Positions 43,187 to 52,709 of a DNA stretch of 64,000 nt are shown in pieces; position 1 is the first letter of the stretch, and each line of letters starts with the position of its first letter. The position numbers and the translations under genes were made by a program. The notes under the pieces are model-generated. The model did no database searches. It saw only the letters and a program-made list of their open reading frames with translations, and was not told the DNA's origin. This DNA is from Flavobacteriales bacterium (GTDB lineage Bacteria > Bacteroidota > Bacteroidia > Flavobacteriales > Schleiferiaceae), in contig PAND01000022.1 of NCBI GenBank assembly GCA_002707525.1, positions 62,001-126,000 of the forward strand, read 5' to 3'.

Positions 43187-44458
43187 ATGCTGCAAATTCA
43201 GCGAATCAGACAAGAGCCCGAAACCATCATAAACGGTCTAAAAAAGAGAGGTGTTGATGCTTCTCAAACGGTTCATGATTTACTTGAAATAGACGGACAG
43301 CGTCGTGCCATTCGCCACAAAATGGAGGAAAAGCAAGCACGAAGCAATGCTCTTGCTAAAGAAATTGGAACATTATTCAAATCCGGTAAGGGTGCTGAAG
43401 CCAATAGCTTAAAAAATGAAACAGGGTTGCTGAAACAGGATATTAAGGATCTGAGTGAGGAGCTACATACTCTTGAAGAAAAAGAACATACACTATTATT
43501 AACCCTACCGAACGTACCTCATCCAAGTGTCAAGGCCGGAAAAGATGAGACGGATAACGAAGAGGTGAGTCGAAGCGGAGATATTCCGAGTTTGCATGAA
43601 GATGCAAAACCACATTGGGACTTAGCATCCGACTACAACTTAATAGACTTTGAATTAGGAGTGAAAATTAGTGGTGCTGGATTCCCTGTTTACGTAAATC
43701 ATGGTGCGCGTCTCCAGCGCGCTATGATCAATTTCTTTCTTGATGAAAACAGAGGCGCAGGATATACGGAATACCAACCGCCTCATTTTGTTAATGCAGC
43801 CTCTGGATATGGTACAGGTCAACTTCCCGATAAAGAGGGCCAGATGTATGAAATGCCGTTGGACGGGCTATATGCAATACCAACTGCAGAAGTGCCAATC
43901 ACCAATATTTTTAGAGACGAAATTGTAAATGCCGCTGATTTCCCCATAAAAAGTACTGGTTATACACCCTGTTTTAGACGTGAAGCAGGTTCTTATGGGA
44001 AAGATGTTCGTGGACTAAACCGTTTGCACCAATTTGATAAAGTTGAAATTGTAAGCATCACTGATCCTTCCAATTCTTATGCTCTTCTAGATGAGATGGT
44101 GGCCCATATTGCAGGGTTGTTAGACAAATTGGAATTGCCCTATAGGGTGCTTCGATTGTGCGGTGGAGATGCAGGGTTTACATCTGCATTAACATACGAT
44201 TTCGAAGTATACAGTGCTGCCCAGCAACGTTGGTTAGAGGTAAGTTCTGTTTCCAATTTTGAAACATTTCAATCTAATCGTCTCAAATTGAGGTACCGCG
44301 ATGAAAACGGTAAAACACAATTGTGTCATACTTTAAACGGTTCGGCCATGGCCCTGCCGCGTGTTTTAGCCGCATTGCTAGAAAATCATCAAACTCCACA
44401 TGGAATTAAAATTCCTAAAGCATTAGCTGAATACACAGGATTTGATATCATTAAATAA
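43187..44458 (+). CDS. serS: Seryl-tRNA synthetase
   Basis: A 423-residue class II synthetase charging tRNA-Ser. The N-terminal about 110 residues form the long antiparallel coiled-coil arm that grips the long tRNA arm. The catalytic part shows motif 2 TPCFRREAGSYGKDVRGLNR and motif 3 LNGSAMALPRVLAALLE; the active-site serine-binding residues around TAEVPITNIFRDE are also conserved. Length is standard. Its stop overlaps the following lipoprotein start by one base. Confidence 0.98.
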   Translation: MLQIQRIRQEPETIINGLKKRGVDASQTVHDLLEIDGQRRAIRHKMEEKQARSNALAKEIGTLFKSGKGAEANSLKNETGLLKQDIKDLSEELHTLEEKEHTLLLTLPNVPHPSVKAGKDETDNEEVSRSGDIPSLHEDAKPHWDLASDYNLIDFELGVKISGAGFPVYVNHGARLQRAMINFFLDENRGAGYTEYQPPHFVNAASGYGTGQLPDKEGQMYEMPLDGLYAIPTAEVPITNIFRDEIVNAADFPIKSTGYTPCFRREAGSYGKDVRGLNRLHQFDKVEIVSITDPSNSYALLDEMVAHIAGLLDKLELPYRVLRLCGGDAGFTSALTYDFEVYSAAQQRWLEVSSVSNFETFQSNRLKLRYRDENGKTQLCHTLNGSAMALPRVLAALLENHQTPHGIKIPKALAEYTGFDIIK

Positions 44459-45024
44459 TGAGAAGATGTAGCCTACTAATTCTTGTAATATGGGTTGTTA
44501 CCGGGTGCACCCAACCTGAACCTTGGCGTGTAAAAATGACGGGGATGCTTGATTCTATGGTCGTGCTCAGTAACAGTCACGAACAAGTAATTCAAAGCGT
44601 GGATAGCACTAAAGTTCAAGAAGCTTATTTAGAGTTGGGAGAACTTCAAGTATTCTTTATTGCCAGTGTAGATGAGATGATGGAGATTGGCGTTCCCAAA
44701 AACATGTTCACAGGACCTCTCTATGAGATGGAGAATTGTGTTAAATATTATGGCCGCGTAATCGGTAGCTATACCACGGAATTGACCCCAGATTACAACT
44801 CCATACAGCTTAGCACATTACTTTCAGAAGTTGAATCAAATGCGCTTGATAGTTCACTTGCAGTGAAGTATTTTAATGATGAAGCCTTTGCATTGAGAGA
44901 TGCCAACCAAAGAATCAATAAGAGCTATGGCGCATGTTTTGAATGCTTGAGAGAGCATGACGTGTTACTTGCCAAATTAGACTCGCTCAAGAACTTTATC
45001 TTAGCGACAAATGCACCTAATTAA
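44458..45024 (+). CDS. Lipoprotein of unknown function
   Basis: A 188-residue exported lipoprotein. The lipobox is VVTGC (Cys17) after a hydrophobic leader, and the mature part is helical, acidic and without recognised domain. A conserved-looking tail CFECLREHD contains two cysteines. The start overlaps the serS stop by one base, and its stop lies inside the TPR gene start (14-bp overlap), so the run is translationally coupled. Function unknown. Confidence 0.78.
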   Translation: MRRCSLLILVIWVVTGCTQPEPWRVKMTGMLDSMVVLSNSHEQVIQSVDSTKVQEAYLELGELQVFFIASVDEMMEIGVPKNMFTGPLYEMENCVKYYGRVIGSYTTELTPDYNSIQLSTLLSEVESNALDSSLAVKYFNDEAFALRDANQRINKSYGACFECLREHDVLLAKLDSLKNFILATNAPN

Positions 45025-46786
45025 ATTTCTTTTAGTTCTTCTTCCCTTCGCGAGTTTTGCCCAAAAAGCAAATACAAAAAGTTCCATTAGCGATTGTGAT
45101 ACACTGCTTATTAACGGTGAGTACAAGGCTGCCCTAGAATGTCTTGAACCAATCTATAATAAGAACCCTTCAGGACCTGCTTACGAAAAACTACTTGATA
45201 CTCAGCTCTTATTAGAAGACAGCCTCGCAGCGCTCAGGTTAGTTCGTAAACAAAACAAAAGGTTTGGTGCATCCAGGCCTCAATATACCGTTGACCATTG
45301 GGTACTGAGTCATTCTCTAAATAAACGGGGGCCAAAATGGGAAGAAATAGAACTAGAGGTAATTAAAAACCCGTTTACCTCAAGAACTGTAGTTAGAGTA
45401 TTAGAAAAATATGGATTATTGCAGGAGGCAGTCAATATTTTCGAACTTGCCGAAAGTAAACAACCAAAGCTAAGATCCGCCTTTGAGCGGGCACAACTAT
45501 ATGCACAGCTGGGTCAAATAGATAAACAATACACAGCATACTTAGAAGCAATTCAGCAAAATCGCGGTTACCTCGCAAACATTAAGTTACGCATTACTCA
45601 GAATATTAATGATGACGAGCGCGGCTTGCATGCAGAAGCAGCAAAAAAAGCGTTATTGACTAAAATCAAGGAAGGAGGAAATGTTTCTGTTTTTGAGAAC
45701 CTACTCCTTTTTGTTTATCGAGAAGAAGGTGATTTTGATAAAGCATTTAGGTGGCTAAAAGCTAAATCTATAAGCAACGATTTCAGAGCTAATGAATTTA
45801 TTTCCGTGGCGCGCGAAGCCATTGAAAAAAATCAAAAAGCCACCGCCATTGAAGTCTATGACTTCATGATATACAATCGTCCCAGCATCCTATTGGGTAA
45901 TTGGCTTAATGAAGTATTGATAGATCAACTCACATTGTTAAGCTCAATGCAATTAGAATCGGCCCAGCAATTGATTCAAAATTTTAAACATCAAGAATGT
46001 GGACCCTGCTTTGGTTGGGAATTAGCTCGAGAGGAATTTGTCATTAAGTCAAAGGAAGTTGATAGCGCATCCGCCTTTGAATACGGGGAGACTATGGAGG
46101 GTCTTAGGTCCATTTATGCAGAGAATCTTTGGCACGGATTAACGTATAAGAGTTTCGCAGAAATTTTGCAATTAACAGGAGACTTTGATAGAGCGCTGAT
46201 TGAGTACGCCCGGGCAGAAACGCTATTAGGAGATTCCAAAGAGGGGGATGAGTCTAGATTAGCACGTGCAATGTGTGCCTTTTATGGTGGAGACATTGAT
46301 TGGGCAAAAACACAATTGGAAGTGTTACTGCAATCTACAAGCAAAGCAATAGCCAATGATGCTTTAGAAAATGCATTATTGATTGCTGCCAATACGGTTG
46401 AAGACACCCTGTTCGAAGGCCTTCAAATACTGCGTGTTCCTATGCTTTTAGAGATAATGAACAAGAATGAAGAAGCCCTCAAAGCCTACGAAGAAGCGGG
46501 GCGAATCCTTTTGGCCAATGAGGTTTATGACGATCTCCTCTATAAGATGGGGAAAGTTCAGTTAAAATTAGGTAAATATGATGCTGCAGCCAGTACCTTT
46601 TTGGTTTTACAAGGCGCCGCTGGGGAGGGAATGTGGAAAGAAGAAAGTTATTTTTATTATGCTAAAAGTCTATATGACTCAAAGGATATAAAAGCCCAGC
46701 TAGCCACTGAACAATATCTGTTAAAGTATCCTTCAGGGTTTTACAATGAGCAGGCCCGGTTAATGTACCGTACCTTTGATCTATGA
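45011..46786 (+). CDS. Secreted tetratricopeptide repeat protein
   Basis: A 591-residue protein with a signal peptide (MHLIKFLLVLLPFASFAQ) and helical repeats of TPR type through most of its length (FERAQLYAQLGQIDKQYTAYLEAI, KLGKYDAAASTFLVLQGAAG). No enzymatic motif is visible. It begins within the lipoprotein gene and overlaps the DUF4286 start by 4 bp. It probably works in the periplasm or at the outer membrane with the neighbouring lipoprotein; that is inference from operon position. Confidence 0.85.
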   Translation: MHLIKFLLVLLPFASFAQKANTKSSISDCDTLLINGEYKAALECLEPIYNKNPSGPAYEKLLDTQLLLEDSLAALRLVRKQNKRFGASRPQYTVDHWVLSHSLNKRGPKWEEIELEVIKNPFTSRTVVRVLEKYGLLQEAVNIFELAESKQPKLRSAFERAQLYAQLGQIDKQYTAYLEAIQQNRGYLANIKLRITQNINDDERGLHAEAAKKALLTKIKEGGNVSVFENLLLFVYREEGDFDKAFRWLKAKSISNDFRANEFISVAREAIEKNQKATAIEVYDFMIYNRPSILLGNWLNEVLIDQLTLLSSMQLESAQQLIQNFKHQECGPCFGWELAREEFVIKSKEVDSASAFEYGETMEGLRSIYAENLWHGLTYKSFAEILQLTGDFDRALIEYARAETLLGDSKEGDESRLARAMCAFYGGDIDWAKTQLEVLLQSTSKAIANDALENALLIAANTVEDTLFEGLQILRVPMLLEIMNKNEEALKAYEEAGRILLANEVYDDLLYKMGKVQLKLGKYDAAASTFLVLQGAAGEGMWKEESYFYYAKSLYDSKDIKAQLATEQYLLKYPSGFYNEQARLMYRTFDL

Positions 46787-47103
46787 GCGAACACATTTAT
46801 AATGTTACCGTAGTGGTAAACCCGGTGATAGAAGAACGTTGGCTAAAATGGATGAGGAAGGAGCACATACCGAATGTTATGGAAACCGGCTTGTTTTTAT
46901 CTTTTGTTTTTACACAAGTTTTCCCCGAACAAGAACAAGATCATCCAAGTTACAGTATTCAGTACCGTGCAGCCGATCTTGAAAGTATTAAGCTCTATAT
47001 GCAGATGTACGCAGACGGCCTCAGAGAACAAAGCAGCAAAGCCTGGGGAGAACATGCCCTGGCTTTTAGAACAGTGCTTGAAGTATTGGACGAAAACGAA
47101 TGA
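46783..47103 (+). CDS. DUF4286 family protein
   Basis: A 106-residue cytoplasmic protein of the small DUF4286 type: IYNVTVVVNPVIEERWLKWMRKEHIPNVM-like opening and an alpha/beta ferredoxin-like pattern, resembling a dimeric barrel fold. Overlaps the TPR gene stop and the M16 start by 4 bp each. Function unknown. Confidence 0.85.
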   Translation: MSEHIYNVTVVVNPVIEERWLKWMRKEHIPNVMETGLFLSFVFTQVFPEQEQDHPSYSIQYRAADLESIKLYMQMYADGLREQSSKAWGEHALAFRTVLEVLDENE

Positions 47104-48329
47104 AACCCAACCATATTTTTACCCTATCCAATGGAATACAAGGTTCTTTTCAGTACAAAAAGACACCCGTTGCCCATGTGGCTGTGGCAATCAAAGCAGG
47201 TTCTCGAGACGAACTTGAGCACCAACAGGGCCTGGCTCATTTTATAGAGCATAATCTTTTCAAAGGCACAACTAACAGGAAAGCTTACCATATTCTCAGT
47301 CGACTGGACGACGTAGGAGGCGAACTAAATGCCTACACAACTAAAGAAGAGACCATTATTCATGCAAGCTTTTTAAAAGGTGACTTGAGAAGAGCGATGG
47401 ATTTACTGAGTGATGTTCTAATCGCAAGTACATTTCCTGTAAAAGAGCTTATCAAAGAAAAAGACGTTATAAAGGACGAAATATTCAGTTATAAAGACGC
47501 GCCGTCCGAACGGATTTTCGATGATTTTGAAGATTTGATTTTTAACGGTAATTCTCTTGGAAGAAATATACTGGGCACACCGGAAAGTGTGGATCGTTTA
47601 ACACGGGAAGACATTATAGAATTTAGGTCTCGCACCTATACTGCAAGTCGAATCAAGATTGCCGTTGTTGGACCCTTTGGATTGGATAGAGTAGAATCTA
47701 TGGCTGAGGAATTTTTTGGGTATTGGTCACCTGAGGTTAGTACGTGGAAGGCAACTGAAAAAATCAGTAACCTAGGACAACGAATTGAGAGTCCTGAAGC
47801 CCAATTTCAAGATCATTTTATGACGGGGTGGCGAATCCCAGGAATTCATTCTGAAGATCGCAGAGCGCTTTTATTATTGAACAATGTGCTCGGTGGACCT
47901 GCTATGAATAGCAGATTAGGCCTTAATATTCGTGAAAAACACGGTATTGCATATAATATTGAAAGCTACATGAATCTTTACAGCGATACTGGGTTACTTG
48001 GAATTTATCTAGGGTGTGATCCTAACCAAACGAAGAGAGCTGAGCAGCTAGTGCATAAGGAAGTGCAGAAATTTCAACATCAGCCGCTTGGTGTATTGCA
48101 ATTGAGCAAAGCTAAAAATCAATTTATAGGTCAAATGGCTTTAGCGGAAGACAACGGCTTGAACAGCGCCATTGGGGCAGCTAGAGCACTCATGCATTTT
48201 GGTAAGGTAAGTACTTTTGATTTTGTTGCAGAACAAATAACAAAATTAACCTACAGCGACCTACAACGAGTAGCCAATGATTATCTCAAAAAAGAGGATG
48301 CATTTACGCTTATCTACACCAAAGCATAG
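47100..48329 (+). CDS. M16 family zinc metallopeptidase (cytoplasmic)
   Basis: A 409-residue pitrilysin-like peptidase. The zinc motif HFIEH is at 47-51 and the third ligand Glu lies in KDVIKDEIFSYKD. The downstream half has NNVLGGPAMNSRLGLNIREK. No signal peptide is evident, in contrast to the periplasmic pair at 36317-39708, so this copy is likely cytoplasmic. It is in the serS run with 4-bp overlaps to DUF4286. It resembles processing-peptidase-like proteins; substrate unknown. Confidence 0.92.
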   Translation: MKPNHIFTLSNGIQGSFQYKKTPVAHVAVAIKAGSRDELEHQQGLAHFIEHNLFKGTTNRKAYHILSRLDDVGGELNAYTTKEETIIHASFLKGDLRRAMDLLSDVLIASTFPVKELIKEKDVIKDEIFSYKDAPSERIFDDFEDLIFNGNSLGRNILGTPESVDRLTREDIIEFRSRTYTASRIKIAVVGPFGLDRVESMAEEFFGYWSPEVSTWKATEKISNLGQRIESPEAQFQDHFMTGWRIPGIHSEDRRALLLLNNVLGGPAMNSRLGLNIREKHGIAYNIESYMNLYSDTGLLGIYLGCDPNQTKRAEQLVHKEVQKFQHQPLGVLQLSKAKNQFIGQMALAEDNGLNSAIGAARALMHFGKVSTFDFVAEQITKLTYSDLQRVANDYLKKEDAFTLIYTKA

Positions 48330-48331
48330 GA

Positions 48332-48973
48332 ATGGAGTTTATTAGTGACGAAATACAGAAATACATAAGTGACCATACCACTAAAGCACCTGAATATTTA
48401 AACGAATTGGAGCGTGAAACTTGGCTAAAAGTCATAATGCCGCGAATGCTTAGCGGGCATGTTCAAGGCCAACTTTTAAAGCTTTTCACCTTAATGAAAA
48501 GACCAAAATATATCTTAGAAGTAGGTACTTTCACAGGCTATGCCTCACACTACTTAGTAGAGGGTCTAAAGGAACAAGGTGAATTCCATGCAATTGAAAT
48601 TAATGAGGAATTAGAATCCACCATTCTAAAATATTGGAAACAACATCCAAAATTCGCCCAAATGAATCTTCATATTGGACCTGCAGAAAAGAAACTAAAA
48701 GAGGTACAAAGGCCTTGGGATTTCATTTTTCTGGATGCCGATAAGAAAGGGCTCTTAGAGTATTACGAAACCCTTATCCCGCTCATGCCAACCGGAGGAA
48801 TAATGCTTATAGACAATATATTATGGTCAGGTAAAGTAGTAGAGGAATTGGCATCAAAGGACAAAGACACTAAGAGCATTATGTCTTTAAACAAGCACAT
48901 CGCTCGAGATACAAGAGTAGAACAAGTGATTTTAAGTGTTCGTGATGGAATAATGATGGTATCCAAGCTTTAA
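48332..48973 (+). CDS. O-methyltransferase (class I SAM-dependent, caffeoyl-CoA/catechol type)
   Basis: A 213-residue O-methyltransferase. Motifs are ILEVGTFTGYASHYL (SAM binding), HAIEINEEL, FIFLDADKKGLLEYY (metal-binding Asp) and GGIMLIDNILWSGKV with the metal ligand Asp-Asn pair. The family needs a divalent metal and methylates catechol-like or tRNA hydroxyl groups (TrmR-like members also fit this pattern). The start lies 2 bp after the M16 gene. Substrate unknown. Confidence 0.9.
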   Translation: MEFISDEIQKYISDHTTKAPEYLNELERETWLKVIMPRMLSGHVQGQLLKLFTLMKRPKYILEVGTFTGYASHYLVEGLKEQGEFHAIEINEELESTILKYWKQHPKFAQMNLHIGPAEKKLKEVQRPWDFIFLDADKKGLLEYYETLIPLMPTGGIMLIDNILWSGKVVEELASKDKDTKSIMSLNKHIARDTRVEQVILSVRDGIMMVSKL

Positions 48974-49025
48974 ATTTCAAGGATGTTGCTTATCTTAGAA
49001 GTTCAATTTAACAAAATACTTATTT

Positions 49026-50297
49026 ATGAAAAAAGTTTTACTCCTTGCCGCATTAGCATTTGGGTTCAACGCTTTCTCTCAGGATGCAATGACAAACAAA
49101 CTATTGCAGACTGAAATCACTCCGAATGCTGCTGCGAAAGAAAAAATCGAAGACATCATTTTGAAAAGAGGTGGTGCAATCAACAACAACTACGATTATA
49201 CCGATTTCTTATATCAATTTTACCAGTCAGATATGACATTAGGTGCTATTACGACTACACCTGATTCGTCAACTGTTATTGTCTATTCTGATGGATCCAC
49301 AGGATATTCGTACAACCACGCAGTTGGTGCTACGTATGATTTCAACTACTACGGTTGGGCAGATAATGAGTTCAACGAAACTGACCAAATAACGATTGAT
49401 TCGTTATATGTGATTGGTGGTTACGACATCTTTAATGGTAACAACGCGGATAAAATTCGTTTTACCATTTTCAAGGGTGGTAATGGGTTCTCTGCTCCTT
49501 TTGCTGGTGTTCAATACAACCCCGGTACTTGGGCAGCTTTAGACCCAACAGCAACGCCTACAGCTAAAACTATGGATTATGCAGGCAGCCCGTTAGATGG
49601 AAATCAAGGCGGTCCAACGTCTACTAGTACTGTTACAATTGATTACAATTTAAGTGTAGCTGATAGTGGTGTAGCTGTAGTTGGTGTTGAAGTGCCTAAC
49701 GGAGGCTTAACCATGATGGGGAATCAGTTATTAGGTATTTTTGTAGAGTACTTACCAGGAGGGATGACCACTTCCGATACGATCAATTACCAAACAAACT
49801 CAGGAAGTATGAACCCTTTCTACTTCTATTATTACAGAGAAGGCAATACTTCAGCTCCACAGGGTTATTTCATTCAAGATTTTGACAGCACATCTACAAA
49901 CTGTTCAAACTTCTTGTTCAATACCACTCGTTACAGTGCTCATGTTGCTCCCTCAGATTGGAGAAATGACCAAACAAGTATAAACATGGCCTACTCGCAC
50001 CTTATTTCAGTTACGGCTTCCGGAACATCTTCCATAGGTGTTGAGGACAAGGACTTAACTTCTGCTTCTATTTTCCCTAACCCAACTAACGGTGTTGTGA
50101 ATATAGAATTAGATGCTACTGCTGATGCCACGGTAACCGTTGTAGATGTATTAGGGCAAGTAATTTATGCTTCTAATGAATCTTTCGTTGCTGGTGAGCG
50201 CAAAATGATAGATTTAAGTAAGAATGCTAAAGGAATGTACATCTTGTCTGTAGAAGGAGAAGGTGTAAATACCATAGAACGCATTACCATCAAGTAA
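49026..50297 (+). CDS. Secreted protein with T9SS type A sorting domain
   Basis: A 423-residue secreted protein with a signal peptide (MKKVLLLAALAFGFNAFSQ). The middle is Asn/Thr/Gly/Tyr-rich with no recognised enzyme motif, for example TDQITIDSLYVIGGYDIF. The last about 80 residues form a T9SS type A sorting domain (ASIFPNPTNGVVNIELDATADATV ... TIERITIK), with the typical PNPTNG motif. It stands alone with 52 bp upstream and ends at a strong terminator. Extracellular, unknown function. Confidence 0.9.
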   Translation: MKKVLLLAALAFGFNAFSQDAMTNKLLQTEITPNAAAKEKIEDIILKRGGAINNNYDYTDFLYQFYQSDMTLGAITTTPDSSTVIVYSDGSTGYSYNHAVGATYDFNYYGWADNEFNETDQITIDSLYVIGGYDIFNGNNADKIRFTIFKGGNGFSAPFAGVQYNPGTWAALDPTATPTAKTMDYAGSPLDGNQGGPTSTSTVTIDYNLSVADSGVAVVGVEVPNGGLTMMGNQLLGIFVEYLPGGMTTSDTINYQTNSGSMNPFYFYYYREGNTSAPQGYFIQDFDSTSTNCSNFLFNTTRYSAHVAPSDWRNDQTSINMAYSHLISVTASGTSSIGVEDKDLTSASIFPNPTNGVVNIELDATADATVTVVDVLGQVIYASNESFVAGERKMIDLSKNAKGMYILSVEGEGVNTIERITIK

Positions 50298-50327
50298 TCC
50301 TTACTTGTTTAACACAACAAAACACCC

Positions 50328-50361
50328 AACCGGGGTTGCTCAGGCAGCCCCGGTTTTTTTT
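50328..50361 (+). terminator. Rho-independent terminator after the T9SS protein gene
   Basis: Arms AACCGGGG / CCCCGGTT with an inner TGC/GCA pairing and tetraloop TCAG, followed by a T8 run. It lies 30 bp after the stop codon and before the convergent mlaF gene. Confidence 0.93.
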
Positions 50362-50388
50362 ATCTTGATTCCTAGCTTAACAGTGTGA

Positions 50389-51144
50389 TCAACGTAGTGC
50401 CTTGCGGACCTGTTGGAATAGCTTTGACTTGAAGACGTATTCTTCTACATCTTGATTCGTTGATTTGAGCACTTCAGAGCTATTTCCCTCCCAAACTTTA
50501 TATCCTTCTTTCATAAAGATGACATGATCCCCGATTTCAAGAACGGAATTCATATCGTGCGTGTTTACTATAGTAGTCATATCAAATTCGTGCGTGATCT
50601 CGTGAATCAGTTGATCTATAACAATAGCAGTTTCCGGATCTAATCCAGAGTTGGGCTCATCACAGAAAAGGTACTTAGGGCTCATAGAAATTGCACGTGC
50701 AATACTTACACGTTTTTGCATACCGCCAGAAATCTCACTTGGAAACTTTGAATCAGCTCCCTCCAATCGAACTCGATTCATAACGAATTTTACGCGCTCA
50801 TCCATTTCATGTTTGGTCATATCCGAGAACATCTCCAATGGGAAACGAATATTCTGCGCAACTGTCATGCTATCAAAAAGTGCGCCTCCCTGAAAGAGCA
50901 TGCCTATTTCTTGACGGAGCTTTTTTGAGCGTTGTTTACTCATTTCACTGAGTACCTCACCATCGTAAATAATTTGGCCCTGATCTTGTTGATGTAACCC
51001 TAAAATAGTTTTAAGAAAAACGGTCTTGCCAGATCCCGACCTCCCTATGATAAGATTGGTTTCTCCGCGGCGAAAATCTACGTCCACACCTTTTAGGACA
51101 TGATTTTCTCCAAAGCTTTTATGTATCCCCTTTACCTGAATCAT
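50389..51144 (-). CDS. mlaF: ABC transporter ATP-binding protein MlaF-like
   Basis: A 251-residue ABC ATPase for intermembrane phospholipid transport. Walker A GRSGSGKTVFLK, the ABC signature ISGGMQKRVSIARAI, Walker B YLFCDEPNSGLDP and the switch His in NTHDMNSVL are present; NSGLDP after Walker B is characteristic of MlaF. The start ATG at 51144 gives the family N-terminus MIQVKGIHKSFG; the longer open frame overlaps mlaE. Coupled to mlaE by a one-base overlap. Confidence 0.94.
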   Translation of the reverse strand: MIQVKGIHKSFGENHVLKGVDVDFRRGETNLIIGRSGSGKTVFLKTILGLHQQDQGQIIYDGEVLSEMSKQRSKKLRQEIGMLFQGGALFDSMTVAQNIRFPLEMFSDMTKHEMDERVKFVMNRVRLEGADSKFPSEISGGMQKRVSIARAISMSPKYLFCDEPNSGLDPETAIVIDQLIHEITHEFDMTTIVNTHDMNSVLEIGDHVIFMKEGYKVWEGNSSEVLKSTNQDVEEYVFKSKLFQQVRKALR

Positions 51145-51896
51145 TAGTTCAATAATAAATCGGTTAAAACATAATTCGATAAGATTATAGCCAAACACGA
51201 CCGGACAACTGCATTGGTACTAGCGATTCCAACCTCAACGGCACCGCCTTTCACCGTATATCCACTATATGCACTTACTGAACCAATAATAAAAGCATAT
51301 ACAACAGACTTGATAAGTCCATAAATCACATTTTCAAAAACAATGAACTCTAGTTGATAGCCGCTTATACTCTCTTGGAACGCAATTAAGCCTAACATGT
51401 CACCGGCCATAGCCCCGCCCCATAGTCCTAAAAACATAGACATTAAGATGAGCAAAGGATTAAAGAACAATTGCGCCACAATCTTTGGTAAAATCAAAAA
51501 GTTCGCGCTATTCACACCCATGACCTCCAAGGCATCAATTTGTTCAGAAACGCGCATTGTTCCTAAACTTGATGCAATATTGGAACCTACCTTACCGGCA
51601 AGAATAAGACTCACCACCGTAGGACTAAACTCCAGTGTTATAGATTCACGAGTTGCCATGGCAATGTAATAAGTTGGAATCAGCGGATCATCGCTCAATT
51701 GAAAAGCAGTTTGAATGGTCACTATCGCACCCATAAAAACAGATAGGATAACAACAATGCCTATTGAATCAATTCCCAATAATTGAATTTCCTTGATCGT
51801 GGACCGATAAAAAACTTTCCAACGATCAGGTTTACGAAAGACTTTCGTCATTAAAACGCTGTAAGCGCCAATTCCTTCGAAAAAGTTCGTGATCAT
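51144..51896 (-). CDS. mlaE: Phospholipid ABC transporter permease MlaE-like
   Basis: A 250-residue membrane permease with five to six helices. The MlaE family pattern is visible: SVFMGAIVTIQTAFQLSD, LAGKVGSNIASSLGTMRVSEQIDALEVMG in part, and GLIKSVVYAFIIGSVSAYSGYTVKGGAVEVG. It forms the inner-membrane core of the lipid-asymmetry transporter with MlaF. The substrate-binding MlaD is not adjacent, so further subunits must lie elsewhere. Confidence 0.95.
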   Translation of the reverse strand: MITNFFEGIGAYSVLMTKVFRKPDRWKVFYRSTIKEIQLLGIDSIGIVVILSVFMGAIVTIQTAFQLSDDPLIPTYYIAMATRESITLEFSPTVVSLILAGKVGSNIASSLGTMRVSEQIDALEVMGVNSANFLILPKIVAQLFFNPLLILMSMFLGLWGGAMAGDMLGLIAFQESISGYQLEFIVFENVIYGLIKSVVYAFIIGSVSAYSGYTVKGGAVEVGIASTNAVVRSCLAIILSNYVLTDLLLN

Positions 51897-51938
51897 ATGG
51901 CTAATTTACATTTTCTTTGAAGGACAAACTCCTATGTT

Positions 51939-52058
51939 ATGAAGAGAATTGCCACTATTTCCATTGTGTTTTTAGCACTTGCACTAAGTAGCTGTGGGTC
52001 AGCTAAAGATTGCGATTGCCCGTCTTTTTCATCAGTTGACCTTGAGGAAGTAGGATAA
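51939..52058 (+). CDS. Small cysteine-containing lipoprotein, 39 residues
   Basis: A short frame with ATG 51939 and TAA 52056-52058. It has a lipoprotein leader (MKRIATISIVFLALALSSC; Cys19 as lipid site) and a tiny mature part CGSAKDCDCPSFSSVDLEEV with two more cysteines, which could bind a metal or form a disulfide. Its stop overlaps the SprT-like start by one base (TAATG), supporting coupled translation. Function unknown. Confidence 0.7.
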   Translation: MKRIATISIVFLALALSSCGSAKDCDCPSFSSVDLEEVG

Positions 52059-52657
52059 TGGATTTAAAGCCACTTTTGCCCTACTTGCCCCAGGCAGAAG
52101 TATTACCGCTTTTGGAACATTGGTTGAAAAACGAAGCATTTGACCTTGCTATCCATAAACCTCGAGCTACAAAATTGGGAGATTTCCGGCCTCCAAAAAA
52201 AGGAGCACGCGCCAAAATCACCCTAAACAGCAACTTAGGGAAGTATCAATTCTTAACGACGCTAGTTCATGAAATCGCACATTTAAAAGTGTGGAATACC
52301 TATGGACGCAAGGCCGCTCCGCATGGTATAGAATGGAAAACTACGTTTGGAGCAATGTTATTTGAATTGGAAGAAGCATGCACCTGGGCCGAAGAATATC
52401 GCTTGGCTATTTTACACCATGCAACGCGCCCAAAAAGCGCTGTTGGTGGTGATCCTAGATTGCAAAAAGTAATTCTTTCCTTAGACAACGAATCACAAAT
52501 TACGCTTTTAAGCGATATAGAAATTGGAGCCGTATTCGATTTCAAAGGTCGTCAGTTTAAAAAGCTACAGAAGAGAAGAACTAGAGCTTTAGTGGAGGAA
52601 ATTGTGAGTCAAAAGCAATTCACTATTCCCTTAGTTGCGCAAGTTGAGCCAGCATGA
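52058..52657 (+). CDS. SprT-like zinc metallopeptidase domain protein
   Basis: A 199-residue SprT-like protein. The zinc motif HEIAH is at 71-75 with the further ligand His89 in the HGIEWK sequence. The N-terminal helix and lengths fit SprT family members, whose eukaryotic relatives (Spartan) clear DNA-protein crosslinks. The C-terminal region (EIGAVFDFKGRQFKKLQKRRTR) is basic and could bind nucleic acid. Start overlaps the small lipoprotein by one base. Confidence 0.9.
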   Translation: MDLKPLLPYLPQAEVLPLLEHWLKNEAFDLAIHKPRATKLGDFRPPKKGARAKITLNSNLGKYQFLTTLVHEIAHLKVWNTYGRKAAPHGIEWKTTFGAMLFELEEACTWAEEYRLAILHHATRPKSAVGGDPRLQKVILSLDNESQITLLSDIEIGAVFDFKGRQFKKLQKRRTRALVEEIVSQKQFTIPLVAQVEPA

Positions 52658-52709
52658 ATAAGGACAAATAGCAACGCAAGTACTACCTTTGGCACAAATC
52701 AAGGCATTC

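Noticed and set aside
50389-51896. MlaF/MlaE as a complete lipid transport operon
   Set aside because: Only the ATPase and permease are present; no MlaD-type substrate-binding or lipoprotein gene adjoins, so a complete system is not claimed.
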